Below, one piece after another: positions 25,439 to 36,200 of a stretch of DNA of 64,000 bases (position 1 is the stretch's first letter; each line of letters begins with the position of its first letter). This stretch comes from Hoyosella sp. YIM 151337 (GTDB taxonomy: Bacteria; Actinomycetota; Actinomycetes; Mycobacteriales; Mycobacteriaceae): contig NZ_JAPEIQ010000030.1 in NCBI RefSeq assembly GCF_026041215.1, positions 124,001 to 188,000 on the forward strand, read 5' to 3'. The position numbers and the translations under genes are program-made. The notes below the pieces were generated by a model that was not told the DNA's origin, made no database searches, and saw only the letters and a program-made list of their open reading frames with translations.

Positions 25439-26404
25439 TCAGGACCGCGAATCCAGCAGTGGGGCGTTGACCGGGGAACGTGGCGGGCGGCCATCCAGTA
25501 CGTCCAGCACGTTCTCCGCGGCGCTGATGCCGGCGCGTTTGCGGGCTTCAGCGGTTTGTCCCGCCAGGTGCGAGGTGACGATGACGTCGCTGCGCCGGCG
25601 GAGACGAGAATCGGGCGGGGGCGGTTCGTTTTCGAGTACGTCGAGTGCCGCGCCGGCGAGCCCGCCGCTTTCCAGCGCGTCACAGAGCGCGGTCTCATCG
25701 ACCAGTGATCCGCGGGCAGTGTTGATGAGCACCGCGGTCGGCTTCATCGTGGCCAGCCTGCCCCGATTGATCAAACGAATGTTGGTTGCGTCAGCTTTGC
25801 AGTGCAACGACACGTAGTCCGACTGGCGGCACAGGTGGTCAAGATCAACGAACTCGACCCCATCCCCGTCGCTGTGCGGGTGCGATGTCGTAACGAGCAC
25901 GCGCATCCCAAACGCTCGCCCCAGGTCAGCTACCGCCCGGCCACTCGGCCCGAATCCAACGACGCCAAGCGTGCGGCCACGGAGTTCAGTGCCTCCCTGG
26001 CGCGGCCATTCGCCCTCTCGCACGCCGAATATGACGTCCGGCAAGCGACGCGCAATGGCGAGCATGAGGGCGATCGTCATCTCCGCGACGGCATGGTGAT
26101 TGACGTTAGGCGCGTTGCACACCCATATCCCCCGCTCAGCGGCGGCGACTGTGTCGATCGCGTCGTACCCCACCCCGCTGCGTGCAATGACGCGCAAGGT
26201 CGGCGCCGCATCGAGCATGGCAGACGTCACCGGCTCGTTCGCAACGATGGCCGCATCGAACCCGCCGAACAGCGCGAGTTCACCGGCGCGGCCGCGGGGA
26301 CCAGCGTGTGGGGCGAAGGTAACGCTGTGACCACCTGCAGTGAGCCGCGAGTAGACATCATCGCCCGGCACAAGGTAGTCGGTGGTTATGAGGACACTCG
26401 CCAT
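25439..26404 (-). CDS. D-2-hydroxyacid dehydrogenase (phosphoglycerate dehydrogenase-like)
   Basis: 321 residues from the ATG at 26404, with GGAGGAGC close upstream. The NAD-binding motif is VVGFGPSGRAVADLG, and the catalytic Arg (INTARGSLVDE), Glu (DVLENEPPPPDS) and His (TSHLAGQT) are all in place. There is no ACT domain, so it is not a full-length SerA. It would oxidise or reduce a D-2-hydroxyacid; the neighbours point to a short dicarboxylic or sugar-derived acid. First gene of the minus-strand unit, divergent from gntR with a palindrome between. Confidence 0.88.
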   Translation of the reverse strand: MASVLITTDYLVPGDDVYSRLTAGGHSVTFAPHAGPRGRAGELALFGGFDAAIVANEPVTSAMLDAAPTLRVIARSGVGYDAIDTVAAAERGIWVCNAPNVNHHAVAEMTIALMLAIARRLPDVIFGVREGEWPRQGGTELRGRTLGVVGFGPSGRAVADLGRAFGMRVLVTTSHPHSDGDGVEFVDLDHLCRQSDYVSLHCKADATNIRLINRGRLATMKPTAVLINTARGSLVDETALCDALESGGLAGAALDVLENEPPPPDSRLRRRSDVIVTSHLAGQTAEARKRAGISAAENVLDVLDGRPPRSPVNAPLLDSRS

Positions 26405-26426
26405 CGGTCTGCTCCTCCCACGCCAG

Positions 26427-26450
26427 TCTCATATCTTATAAATTACGAGA
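26427..26450. promoter_or_regulatory. Imperfect 24-bp palindrome, candidate GntR operator
   Basis: Between the divergent dehydrogenase (start 26404) and gntR (start 26519). Outer arms TCTC/GAGA and a TTATAA core; 9 of 12 base pairs match around the centre at 26438/26439. AT-rich in a GC-rich setting, it could cover promoters on both sides. FadR-type regulators usually bind such palindromes at their own divergent promoters. Confidence 0.5.
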
Positions 26451-26518
26451 AACATAGTAGACTCAGTTGCAAGTTCAGTACAAGGCGAGGTTCCATCCTC
26501 GCCGCCGCGGAGGTAGCG

Positions 26519-27196
26519 ATGACGAGGTCACTCAACGTTTTCTCCAGCAAAGGAGATGTGGCCTACAACGAAATACGCAGCCGGATCCTCACGGGTGAAT
26601 TGCCAGCCGGTTCGCGACTGGCCCAGTACGACATCGCCGACAGCCTGAACATGAGCATTACGCCGATTCGCGAGGCTGTTCGCCGATTGCTCAGCGAAGG
26701 CCTCGTCGAACTGGTAACGCACCGAGACGTGCGCGTCGCACCGATTAGTGTCGCTGAGGCTCGTCAGCTATTCGAGGTCAGGCTCGCCCTCGAACCTGCC
26801 GCAGCTGAACTAGCCAGTCAGCGCCGCACCGAAGACGACATCACCGCATTGCGGGTAACGGCGGCACGGCTGCTGCCGGTAACCCAGCAGTGGGGCGAAG
26901 AAGCACTATCGGCCCACCGGGAGTTCCATCGCACTCTCTACGCCGCCAGCCACAACGACCTGCTCATCGGCCTACTCGATAACCTCTGGGACAAGTCCGA
27001 CCGCTATCGCCGGCTCGGACTCGCACTCCCTGTCGGCAGCGGGCCACGCACCGTGGATCATCAGGAACACCACAAGATGGTAGAACTGATCATCGCTCAG
27101 GACGGGCCGGGGATCGTCGCACTCACCCGCGAGCACATCCTCAATAGTCTTACCGCCAATGCGATTGACATGCTCACCGAGAATGCAAGCGAGTAA
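26519..27196 (+). CDS. GntR-family (FCD/FadR subfamily) transcriptional regulator
   Basis: 225 residues from the ATG at 26519, five bases after GGAGG; the frame extends far upstream only as a shadow of the opposite gene. Winged helix at about 10-75: AYNEIRSRILTGELPAGSRL, then the recognition segment SITPIREAVRRLLSEGLV. An FCD ligand-binding domain follows (about 80-220), with metal-ligand-like Asp/His in HREFHRTLY and VDHQEHHKMVE. It should respond to a small organic acid and control the divergent dehydrogenase genes. Confidence 0.93.
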   Translation: MTRSLNVFSSKGDVAYNEIRSRILTGELPAGSRLAQYDIADSLNMSITPIREAVRRLLSEGLVELVTHRDVRVAPISVAEARQLFEVRLALEPAAAELASQRRTEDDITALRVTAARLLPVTQQWGEEALSAHREFHRTLYAASHNDLLIGLLDNLWDKSDRYRRLGLALPVGSGPRTVDHQEHHKMVELIIAQDGPGIVALTREHILNSLTANAIDMLTENASE

Positions 27197-27207
27197 ATTG
27201 AGACACT

Positions 27208-28068
27208 GTGACAGGCGCTCGCAGCCTCGAGATACGCCCGCTCGACCGCACCGGCATAGCGCATGCGGTTGACTGGGCGGCGGCTGAGGGCTGGAATCCT
27301 GGTCTTGACGATGCTGACACATTCGGCACGGCCGATCCGGCCGGATTCTTTGGCGGCTACCTGGAGGGAAGGCTTATCGCCACTATTTCGGCGGTGACAT
27401 ACCCCGGGTCTAGCGGCGGATTCGGTTTCATCGGCTTCTACATTGTGGAGCCGGAGCAGCGCGGGCGCGGCTTCGGTTACCAACTGTGGCAGCACGGGAT
27501 GCGCCACCTCGACAACATTCCCGTTGTCGGCCTCGATGGCGTTGTCGACCAGCAACCGAACTACCGCAAGTCTGGTTTCGTCCTGGCACACCGCAACATT
27601 CGCTTCGCGGGGACCCTGCCCGGACGCACATCAGAATCAACCGCGGACGCTTCCACGGTCCCACTCGACGTGCTCGCCGACTTTGATGCCCAGCACTTCC
27701 CCGTTCCGCGTCCGCGCTTTGTCGAGCTATGGCGGAGCCAGCTGCACGGACAGACACGAGTGCTCGCTGACAGCGGTGGTCTCAACGCGTACGGAACGAT
27801 CCGGCAGTGCCGCACCGGCTGGAAGATCGGTCCCCTGTTCGCGCGGGAGCTCGTTGCCGCAGAAGAGCTCCTGCTGAGTCTCGCGCACCGCGCCGGCCCG
27901 GGCAGCACCATCTTCCTCGACGTGCCCGAGACCAACGCCGCAGCAACGCGCCTCGCGCGCAAATACAGGATGGAACCAATGTTCGAAACTGCACGAATGT
28001 ACCGCGGACCCGAGCCTGGCCTTCCCGCCGATCGGATCTTTGGGGTGACCACATTCGAGCTTGGCTGA
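27208..28068 (+). CDS. GNAT-family acetyltransferase
   Basis: 286 residues from the GTG at 27208, eleven bases after the gntR stop. The N-terminal GNAT domain (about 1-140) has the acetyl-CoA loop [12 protein letters not shown] and a following [13 protein letters not shown] segment; the C-terminal half (about 150-286) is the partner domain often found in two-domain GNAT enzymes (Acetyltransf_18-like). The target is unknown. TAAATT, including the gntR stop codon, lies eight bases before the GTG, so it may have its own leaderless promoter. Confidence 0.85.
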   Translation: MTGARSLEIRPLDRTGIAHAVDWAAAEGWNPGLDDADTFGTADPAGFFGGYLEGRLIATISAVTYPGSSGGFGFIGFYIVEPEQRGRGFGYQLWQHGMRHLDNIPVVGLDGVVDQQPNYRKSGFVLAHRNIRFAGTLPGRTSESTADASTVPLDVLADFDAQHFPVPRPRFVELWRSQLHGQTRVLADSGGLNAYGTIRQCRTGWKIGPLFARELVAAEELLLSLAHRAGPGSTIFLDVPETNAAATRLARKYRMEPMFETARMYRGPEPGLPADRIFGVTTFELG

Positions 28069-28153
28069 CTCGGACATGGTGACTCGGGCAGCCACACGAA
28101 CGCGGAATCGGCTAGTTTGGGCGCAAAGACCGTCACCAACCAATGAAGGATGG

Positions 28154-28645
28154 ATGATTTCCGTGACTGGAACTGAGTTCACCGCAACCGCTGACCTCGC
28201 CGATCAGATCGGCCCCGAGATCCAGAGTTGCGACACCCAGTTCACGCAGTTCGGTGGCCGCACGGAGTTCGCCGGGCGCATCTCGACCGTCAAGTGCTTC
28301 CAAGACAACGCTTTGCTCAAGTCAATACTCGGTGAGCCCGGCAACGGTGGGGTGCTCGTTATCGACGGCGACGGCAGCGTCCACACCGCGCTGGTCGGGG
28401 ACCTCATCGCGGAGCTCGGGCGCAGCAACGGGTGGTCCGGCCTCATCATCAACGGTGCGGTCCGCGACGCGGCGGTGCTGCGCACACTCGATATCGGAAT
28501 CAAGGCTCTGGGTACCAATCCACGCAAGTCCACGAAAACCGGTGCAGGCGAGCGTGATGTGCCAGTAGACATCGGCGGCATTCGTTTCGTCCCCGGCCAT
28601 GTGGTGCACAGCGATGACGATGGCGTAGTCGTGGTTCCTGCGTGA
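28154..28645 (+). CDS. RraA-like protein (possible HMG/CHA aldolase relative)
   Basis: 163 residues from the ATG at 28154, after AAGGATGG. RraA fold: [20 protein letters not shown], then AVRD, then [11 protein letters not shown]. An Asp 20 residues before the Arg-Asp pair is present (D-x20-R-D). The acidic residue that in true 4-hydroxy-4-methyl-2-oxoglutarate aldolases follows RD by three is Val here, as in non-aldolase RraA proteins. So it may be an RNase E-activity regulator type, or a decarboxylase/aldolase with changed chemistry. Such proteins assemble as trimers. Its place in a catabolic cluster would favour an enzyme. Confidence 0.85.
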   Translation: MISVTGTEFTATADLADQIGPEIQSCDTQFTQFGGRTEFAGRISTVKCFQDNALLKSILGEPGNGGVLVIDGDGSVHTALVGDLIAELGRSNGWSGLIINGAVRDAAVLRTLDIGIKALGTNPRKSTKTGAGERDVPVDIGGIRFVPGHVVHSDDDGVVVVPA

Positions 28646-28710
28646 CAATCGATTGGGGCAACGCGTACGGCGCTAGCACGCCATAGCGCGGCCCGGCAAG
28701 GGAGGAACTC

Positions 28711-30036
28711 GTGTCAGGTACCTGGCAAAACTGGAGCGGTCAGGTTTCCTGCACTCCTGCGGCGATCGAGTATCCCGAGTCAGAGAACGCCGCGGCCGAG
28801 CTCATCGTAGCGCTGCGGGAGCAGGGAAACGCTCCGATCCGCCCAACCGGCGCGGGCCACTCGTTCAATGATTTGTGCGCGACGACCGGAACACTCATCG
28901 ACGCAGGCCGGATGAACCGGGTTCTCGACGTTGACCCGGCGTCCGGCCGCGTGCGTGTGCAGGCCGGGATCACACTGCGCGAACTCACGGAATCACTCGC
29001 GCGGACGGAACTGGCTCTCGCGCACTGCGGCGGCGCGTACGAACAACAACTTGGTGGATCGCTCGCGACCGGTACCCACGGCAGCGGCACCCACTTCGCT
29101 GCGCTGGCGTCTCAGGTGCGGGCAGTGCGGCTCGTTACCGCTGACGGCACAGTCCGTGAGATCGAAGCTCCCGCGGCCGACACCGGCTCCGGCACGATGT
29201 TCAACGCTGTGCTGCTGAATCTCGGTGCGCTAGGCCTGGTCACCGAGGTAGAGCTGCAAACGGTGCCCGCCTTCCGTCTGCATCGGGTACAAACACCGCG
29301 CATCCTCGATTCGCTGCTGCCTGAACTGCTCGACCGGGTAGCCGCTACCGACCACACAGAACTGTTCCTGTTCCCTTACACGCGCCGCGCACTGCTGCTC
29401 GAATCCACTCGCACCGACGCCCCAGCGCAGCGCGAGAACCCGCTCCGCCTGTGGTTTGAGCGAGACATTCTCGAGTCCACCGCCCTCGGCTCAATGCTTC
29501 GGATTGCCGCAACGAAACCCAAAGTGGCGCCGCTGGTGTCGCAGGGCATCGCGGCGCTAGCTAACTCGGGCGAGCGTATCGACGACAGCGACCGCCTCTC
29601 CACGCCGTCCAGCCGGGTCCGTTACACCGAAATGGAATACGCGGTGCCGGTCACGCGGGCGATCGACGCGATTGAGCGAATTCTCGCGGTAATCCAGGCA
29701 CGACGGCTGCCCGTCGCTTCACCGATCGAGGTGCGCTTCGCCGGCTCCGACACCGCACTGCTTTCCCCTGCAGCTGCAGGCCCGGTGGCGTACGTTGCTG
29801 TACATCAATACGTGGGACTTCCGTGGGAGGACTATTTCGCCGCCGCGGAGTCGATTCTCCTCGAACTCGGCGGCCTGCCGCACTGGGGGAAACGTCATTC
29901 GCTTACCGCACGTGACTTCGCGCCGCGTGTCGCGGGCTGGGATCGGTTTGCTGAAGCACGATCCCACCTCGACCCCGAGGCCATTTTCTCCAGCGACTAT
30001 GTGCAGCGGCTGCTCGGGCCGGTTCGCGCGCAATGA
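28711..30036 (+). CDS. FAD-dependent sugar-1,4-lactone oxidase family protein
   Basis: 441 residues from the GTG at 28711, after GGGAGGAACTC. An FAD-binding PCMH domain fills about 15-180 (RPTGAGHSF, ATGTHGSGTHFAAL, VTADGTVREI), and the C-terminal ALO domain about 190-435 ends in PHWGKRH near residue 397, a signature of D-arabinono-1,4-lactone and L-gulono-lactone oxidases. It oxidises an aldono-lactone or related polyol; mycobacterial homologues are linked to ascorbate-like or cell-wall arabinose metabolism. No signal peptide. The stop overlaps an ATG of the next frame. Confidence 0.9.
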   Translation: MSGTWQNWSGQVSCTPAAIEYPESENAAAELIVALREQGNAPIRPTGAGHSFNDLCATTGTLIDAGRMNRVLDVDPASGRVRVQAGITLRELTESLARTELALAHCGGAYEQQLGGSLATGTHGSGTHFAALASQVRAVRLVTADGTVREIEAPAADTGSGTMFNAVLLNLGALGLVTEVELQTVPAFRLHRVQTPRILDSLLPELLDRVAATDHTELFLFPYTRRALLLESTRTDAPAQRENPLRLWFERDILESTALGSMLRIAATKPKVAPLVSQGIAALANSGERIDDSDRLSTPSSRVRYTEMEYAVPVTRAIDAIERILAVIQARRLPVASPIEVRFAGSDTALLSPAAAGPVAYVAVHQYVGLPWEDYFAAAESILLELGGLPHWGKRHSLTARDFAPRVAGWDRFAEARSHLDPEAIFSSDYVQRLLGPVRAQ

Positions 30037-30050
30037 AGGACGGCACCGCA

Positions 30051-30416
30051 ATGAAACCGAATGTCGTTCAGCACGTTAAGTACGTCTGTGGCGGTACGCT
30101 GCCGCCGTCGCTGCAGGATTGGGTGCGCGCGGACCTCGTCGGGCCTGGGGCCACGCGCCGCTACCTCATTCGGGGAGTCATTCCGCTCGTACCACTGCTA
30201 ACGTTGTTTCTGCTCATTCCGGGCCCGCGCTGGATCATCTTTGCGATGATGCTCTTGCTTCTCATCCCCTACGTGTACTTTCTCGTCGCGCTGACCTATG
30301 TCTACCGCAGGCACCGCCTGCTCAGCCACGGTCTCGACCCAGCTCTGCTCAGCCAGCGCGAGACTCAGCGGCGCCGCCGCGAACGCGAAGATTACGAGCG
30401 GCGTTTCGGGCGATAA
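30051..30416 (+). CDS. DUF5313-type small membrane protein
   Basis: 121 residues from the ATG at 30051; an ATG at 30033 overlaps the preceding stop (ATGA) and would add six residues. Layout: a short N-terminal part ([20 protein letters not shown]), two membrane segments (about 35-53 and 57-79), and a long basic tail ([20 protein letters not shown]). It matches the actinobacterial DUF5313 family, of unknown function. Coupled to the lactone oxidase gene. Confidence 0.75.
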   Translation: MKPNVVQHVKYVCGGTLPPSLQDWVRADLVGPGATRRYLIRGVIPLVPLLTLFLLIPGPRWIIFAMMLLLLIPYVYFLVALTYVYRRHRLLSHGLDPALLSQRETQRRRREREDYERRFGR

Positions 30417-30432
30417 CGCCGAGTCACTTGCC

Positions 30433-30438
30433 TAGACT
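30433..30438 (+). promoter_or_regulatory. Candidate -10 element for a leaderless transcript
   Basis: TAGACT lies seven bases before the GTG at 30446, with no ribosome-binding site. Confidence 0.45.
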
Positions 30439-30445
30439 CGCTGCT

Positions 30446-31738
30446 GTGACCGCACACGAAGCTACACCGCCGCACGGCGCCGGACGTGAACGCCAAAATC
30501 GGATCTACCGCGACGGTGTCAGTGGCCTGGCGCCCAATATCCCCACGGACCCTGCCACGCTAGAAAAAGCTGCGTCCGACGCGCTTTCAGCGAGCGCATT
30601 CGCATATCTCGCCGGCGGCGCCGGCGCTGAACTCACGATGCAAGCCAACCGTCACGCCTTCACCCGGTGGGCGATCGTTCCGCGCATGCTCCGTGACGTG
30701 TCCGAGCGTAACCTCACCACCGAGGTTTTCGGGCGCACACTGCCTGCCCCCCTCGCGCTCGCTCCGATTGGTGTGCTTGAACTCGCGCATGAAGAGGGCG
30801 ATCTTGCGGTGGCTCGGGCAGCCGCAGCAACTGGCGTTCCGTTCATCTTTTCCAACCAAGCGTCTTTCCCGATGGAGGACTGTGCCGACGTCATGGGCAA
30901 CTCGCCCCGATGGTTTCAGCTGTACTGGAGCACAAATGACGAGCTCGTGTGGAGCTTCGTGGAGCGGGCGGAAAACTGTGGTGCCGAAGCGATCGTCGTC
31001 ACACTCGACACGACGATGCTTGGCTGGCGGCCACGGGACCTGAATCTGGGCTCGCTGCCTTTCTCGCAGGGACAAGGCATAGCGCAATACACGAGTGATC
31101 CCGTGTTCGTACAAATGGTCAAGCAGCGCATTGTGACTGAGCCTGTTGGGCGCCCGGACGTCAAGATCACGCGAAGCACCGTGAAGACCCTGCTGAATAT
31201 GACGCACCACTATCCGGGCAAATTCATCCCCAACCTGCTCTCCGCGCAGCCGCGTACAGCAGTGGAAACATTTCTGCAGACGTACTCTCGCCCCTCCCTG
31301 ACGTGGGACAACATCGAGAGCCTGCGTGCGCGAACAGAACTGCCGATCGTCCTCAAGGGCGTTTTGCATCCAGACGATGCGCGGCACGCCGCCGATATAG
31401 GTGTTGACGGCATCGTGGTGAGCAACCATGGCGGCCGTCAAGTCGACGGCGCTATCGCATCGCTGTCAGCGCTGCCGTCCGTCGCGGAAGCGGCCGGCGG
31501 CCTCACCGTCATTTTCGACAGTGGTGTCCGCACCGGTGCGGACATGTTCAAAGCGCTCGCGCTTGGCGCCGATCTGGTGTTGCTCGGCCGGCCCTACGTG
31601 TGGGGTCTCGCGCTCGAAGGGGAACACGGCGCGGAGGATGTCATCCGCAATATCATTGGCGAGTTTGATCTCACACTGGGACTGAGCGGATTGCGGTCAG
31701 TTGCTGACATCACCCGAGACGCGGTAACTGCCGTGTGA
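30446..31738 (+). CDS. FMN-dependent alpha-hydroxy acid dehydrogenase (lactate oxidase/monooxygenase type)
   Basis: 430 residues from the GTG at 30446; the in-frame stretch before it overlaps the DUF5313 gene and is not protein-like. Family motifs: [15 protein letters not shown], the catalytic His in [13 protein letters not shown], the FMN-phosphate site [19 protein letters not shown] and [13 protein letters not shown]. The N-terminal 40 residues are longer than in simple lactate oxidases, as in mycobacterial L-lactate 2-monooxygenase. It oxidises L-lactate or a related 2-hydroxyacid. Downstream is a strong terminator. Confidence 0.9.
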   Translation: MTAHEATPPHGAGRERQNRIYRDGVSGLAPNIPTDPATLEKAASDALSASAFAYLAGGAGAELTMQANRHAFTRWAIVPRMLRDVSERNLTTEVFGRTLPAPLALAPIGVLELAHEEGDLAVARAAAATGVPFIFSNQASFPMEDCADVMGNSPRWFQLYWSTNDELVWSFVERAENCGAEAIVVTLDTTMLGWRPRDLNLGSLPFSQGQGIAQYTSDPVFVQMVKQRIVTEPVGRPDVKITRSTVKTLLNMTHHYPGKFIPNLLSAQPRTAVETFLQTYSRPSLTWDNIESLRARTELPIVLKGVLHPDDARHAADIGVDGIVVSNHGGRQVDGAIASLSALPSVAEAAGGLTVIFDSGVRTGADMFKALALGADLVLLGRPYVWGLALEGEHGAEDVIRNIIGEFDLTLGLSGLRSVADITRDAVTAV

Positions 31739-31778
31739 GTAACCGCCTGTGTCCTGCACACCGGCACCGAACGACGAA

Positions 31779-31812
31779 CGGTCCCGAACAGAATCGCTTC
31801 TGTTCGGGACCG
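31779..31812. terminator. Bidirectional hairpin, 15-bp perfect stem, TCGC loop
   Basis: Arms CGGTCCCGAACAGAA and its complement, between the hydroxyacid dehydrogenase (+) and gltD (-). Confidence 0.85.
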
Positions 31813-31844
31813 TCGAGCTTCGTTCGCAGGACCTTGATAATCCG

Positions 31845-33293
31845 TTAGCGAATTGGCACCGTGGTGGTCTTCACCGGGGCCGGGAGTGCTGTATCGCCTT
31901 CGAGATACTTGTCGACGGACGCCGCGCAGGCACGGCCTTCCGCAATCGCCCACACGATCAGCGACTGGCCACGGCCCATGTCACCGGCTACGAAGACACC
32001 TGGCACGCTGGTTCCCCAGTTGTCGTCGCGGGCAACATTGCCGCGGTCGGTGTAATCCACGCCGAGCTTGTCGAGAAGGTCTTCCTTTTCTGGGCCAACA
32101 AACCCCATGGCGAGGAATACGAGGTCGGCTTCGAGTTCGAAGTCGCTGCCCTCAACCTTCTGGAACCGGCCGTCGACCATCTCGACCTCATGCGCACGCA
32201 GACCGGTGAGCTTGCCGTCCGTACCAATGAACTCTTCGGTGTTCACCGAGTAGACTCGCTCGCCGCCCTCTTCGTGCGCTGACGATACCCGGTAGATCAT
32301 CGGGTAGGTCGGCCACGGGTTCGCCGACGGACGCTCTTCCGGTGGCCGCGGCATGATCTCAAATTGGTGCACGACCTCGGCACCCTGGCGAAGAGCCGTA
32401 CCGAGGCAGTCGGCACCGGTGTCACCGCCACCGATGATGACGACCTTCTTGCCTTTCGCGCTGATCGGGACGTCCGCGATGTCGCCGAGCTGCACGCGGT
32501 TCGCGGGCGGCAAGTATTCCATCGCCTGGTAGATGCCCTCGAGGTCACGGCCTGGGATGGGCAGGTCCCGCCACTTCGTGGCGCCGCCAGCGAGCACGAC
32601 AGCATCGAAATCAGTGGTCAGCTGCGCGACCGGAAGGTCGACACCCACGTTGACGCCGGGCCGGAAAATGGTGCCTTCGGCTTCCATCTGGGCCAGACGG
32701 CGATCGATGTGCCGCTTCTCCATCTTGAATTCCGGAATGCCGTAGCGCAGGAGCCCGCCGATGCGATCAGCGCGCTCGAACACGGTCACCGCATGACCAG
32801 CCCGAGTCAGTTGCTGCGCGGCGGCAAGACCCGCGGGACCGGAACCGACCACAGCGACATATTTACCGGTAGTACGGGTGGGGTGCACCGGCTCGACCCA
32901 GCCCTGGTCGAAAGCGTGGTCGATGATCTCAACCTCGACCTGCTTGATTGTGACGGGGTCTTCGTTGATGCCAAGCACACATGCAGCCTCACACGGAGCC
33001 GGGCACAAGCGACCGGTGAACTCCGGGAAGTTGTTGGTCGCGTGCAGCCTGTCGATTGACTCCCGCCACCGGTTCTTGTGCACGAGGTCATTCCATTCGG
33101 GAATGAGGTTCCCAAGTGGGCAGCCCTCGTGGCAGAACGGGATACCGCAGTCCATGCAACGGCTCGCCTGCGTCTGGAGCAGTGTGCGGTCGAACGGCTC
33201 GTAAACCTCGTGCCAATCCAGCAGTCGCAGTGCAACTGGACGCCGGACGGGGAGCTCCCGGCCGTGCTTGAGGAAGCCTCTTGGATCACCCAC
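31845..33293 (-). CDS. gltD: Glutamate synthase small subunit
   Basis: 482 residues from the ATG at 33293, overlapping the gltB end by eight bases. The N-terminal region has the two Cys clusters for 4Fe-4S centres ([16 protein letters not shown] and CPAPCEAAC). An FAD-binding motif follows ([15 protein letters not shown]), then the NADPH site ([15 protein letters not shown]) and a C-terminal FAD contact ([17 protein letters not shown]). It passes electrons from NADPH to the large subunit. Normal length; same operon as gltB. Confidence 0.97.
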   Translation of the reverse strand: MGDPRGFLKHGRELPVRRPVALRLLDWHEVYEPFDRTLLQTQASRCMDCGIPFCHEGCPLGNLIPEWNDLVHKNRWRESIDRLHATNNFPEFTGRLCPAPCEAACVLGINEDPVTIKQVEVEIIDHAFDQGWVEPVHPTRTTGKYVAVVGSGPAGLAAAQQLTRAGHAVTVFERADRIGGLLRYGIPEFKMEKRHIDRRLAQMEAEGTIFRPGVNVGVDLPVAQLTTDFDAVVLAGGATKWRDLPIPGRDLEGIYQAMEYLPPANRVQLGDIADVPISAKGKKVVIIGGGDTGADCLGTALRQGAEVVHQFEIMPRPPEERPSANPWPTYPMIYRVSSAHEEGGERVYSVNTEEFIGTDGKLTGLRAHEVEMVDGRFQKVEGSDFELEADLVFLAMGFVGPEKEDLLDKLGVDYTDRGNVARDDNWGTSVPGVFVAGDMGRGQSLIVWAIAEGRACAASVDKYLEGDTALPAPVKTTTVPIR

Positions 33294-36200
33294 GAGCGGC
33301 CTCCATGATTGCTTCGTTCACGTCTGTTCCCATTCTCTTGGCGGTGGCGATCGCCTGGAGCACCTTCTTGTAGTCGCGTGGCATCACCTTGACGAAGTGA
33401 TTCACTTCCTGCGACCAGTTCGACATGATCCGCGCAGCAACCGCCGAGTCTGTGAGATCACGGTGCCGTTCGACCGTGTCGTACAGCCAGCGAACGTCAT
33501 CGGTGTCCAGGTCCTCGACGTCCACCATTTCAGGGTTCACGTTCGCATCGAACGTGTTGTCGGGGTTGTACACGTAGGCGACGCCACCGGACATCCCGGC
33601 ACCGAAATTCCGGCCGGTCTTTCCAAGGATGATCGCCTTGCCGCCAGTCATGTACTCACAACCGTGGTCGCCGACACCTTCAACGACCGCAACAGCGCCG
33701 GAGTTCCGCACGCAGAAACGCTCGCCTACGACACCGCGCAGGAAAACCTCGCCCTTGGTAGCACCGTAGAGAATCACGTTGCCGCCGATGATGTTCTCTT
33801 CCGCGACGAAACCAGCAGGTGCGTTGAGCGGTGGGCGCACGATGATGCGGCCGCCGGAGAGCCCCTTGCCGATGTAGTCGTTGGCGTCACCGGTCAGCTC
33901 GAGCGTGACACCGGCTGGAAGGAAGGCACCGAAGCTGTTGCCAGCCGAACCGGTGAGCTTGATCGAGATAGTCCCGTCCGGCAGACCCTCCCCGCCGTAC
34001 CGCTTGCTCACCTCGTGGCCGAGCATGGTGCCCACCGTGCGGTTGACGTTGGTGATTTTCGTTTCGATCGTCACCGGTGTGCCGTTTTCCAGCGCGTCAC
34101 GCGACTGCTCGATGAGCTGGTTATCGAGTGCCTTCTCCAGGCCGTGATCCTGCGTTTTCGTGCAGAACAGATCCTGGTCTTCGAAGTACGAGTCTCCCTG
34201 GACGAGGATCGGGCTCAGATCAAGCTTCGATGCCTTGTAATGATCGACCGCCGGCGTGACGTCGAGCATCTGTACCTGTCCGACGGCCTCATCGATCGAA
34301 CGGAACCCGAGGGCCGCTAGGTATTCCCGGACCTCTTCAGCGATGTAGAAGAAGAAGTTCTCGACGAACTCCGGTTTGCCGTTGAACTTCTCACGCAGGG
34401 CCGGGTTCTGGGTCGCGATGCCGACTGGGCAGGTATCGAGGTGGCAGACACGCATCATGATGCAGCCGGACACCACGAGCGGCGCGGTAGCAAACCCATA
34501 CTCTTCAGCACCGAGCAGAGCGGCCACCACGACGTCACGGCCCGTCTTCATCTGGCCATCAACCTGGACGACGATGCGGTCACGCAGACCGTTCATGAGC
34601 AGTGTCTGCTGCGTTTCCGCGAGACCGAGCTCCCACGGCGCACCCGCGTGCTTCAGTGATGTCAGCGGGGAGGCACCCGTGCCTCCGTCGTGACCGGAAA
34701 TGAGAACCACGTCCGCGTGTGCCTTGGAAACACCTGCGGCGATCGTCCCGACGCCCACTTCGGCGACCAGCTTGACGTGGATGCGGGCCTGCGGGTTGGC
34801 GTTCTTCAGGTCGTGGATCAGCTGCGCCAGATCCTCGATCGAGTAAATGTCGTGGTGCGGTGGCGGCGAAATCAGGCCGACACCCGGGGTGGAGTGCCGC
34901 ACCTCGGCCACCCATGGGTACACCTTGTGTCCGGGCAGCTGGCCACCCTCGCCGGGCTTCGCGCCCTGTGCCATCTTGATCTGGATGTCGGTGCAGTTTG
35001 TCAAGTAGTTCGACGTGACACCGAACCGGCCCGACGCGACCTGCTTGATCGCGGATCGCCGCCAGTCACCATTCTCATCCGGAGTGAAACGGCTGACATC
35101 CTCACCGCCCTCGCCCGAGTTCGAACGGCCGCCGATGCGGTTCATCGCGATCGCGAGCGTCTCGTGCGCCTCCGCGGAGATGGAGCCGTAGCTCATAGCG
35201 CCTGTGGAGAAACGCTTCACGATGTCGCTGGCTGGCTCGACTTCGTCCAGCGGTACCGGCGGACGGATGCCTTCGCGCAGCTTGAACAGGCCACGCAGCG
35301 ATGCCAGCCGTTGGGACTGGTCGTCAACGAGCTTCGTGTACTGCTTGAAGACCTCATACTGGCCGGAGCGGGTCGCATGCTGCAGCTTGAAGACGGTGTC
35401 GGGGTTGAACAGGTGGTATTCGCCCTCACGACGCCACTGGTATTCACCGCCCACTTCGAGCTCACGGTGTGCACGTTCTTCCTTGCGCTCGAGGTACGCA
35501 AGTTTATGACGCGCAACAACGTCCTTCGCGATCTCGTCGAGCCCGATACCTTCGATAGCGCAGCGCGTACCGGTGAAGTGCTCGTCGAGCAGCCCCTGCG
35601 ACAAACCAATGCAGTCGAACAGTTGCGCACCGGTGTAGGAGGACAGCGTCGAGATGCCCATCTTGGACATCACCTTCAAGACGCCCTTACCCGCCGCCTT
35701 GATGTAGTTCGCAACCGCTTCCTCGAAACCGAAGCCGTTGAGCTGGCCACGCTCGACCAAATCTTCGATCGTTTCGAAGGCCATGTAGGGGTTGATCGCG
35801 GCGGCACCATAGCCGAGCAGCACGGCCATGTGGTGAACCTCACGCGCATCACCCGTCTCGATGATGAGACCAACCTTCGTGCGCGTCTTCTCGCGGACGA
35901 GGTGGTGGTGGATCGCCGAGGTCATGAGCAGCGCCGGGATCGGTGCGAAATGCTCGTTCGAATTCCGGTCCGAGAGGACGATAATGCGGGCGCCGCCTTC
36001 GATGGCGTCAGACACCTGACGCTTCATCTCGGCGAGCGCTTTGCGCAGCCCATCGCCACCGTCGGCCACCTTGAACAGCCCGGAGACCACCACGGAGCGG
36101 AACTCCGGCAGATGCCCGTCGTCGTTCGCGTGAATGAGGCGTGCGAGATCGTCATTGTCGAGGATTGGCTGCGGCAGCACGATCTGCCGGCACGACTGTG

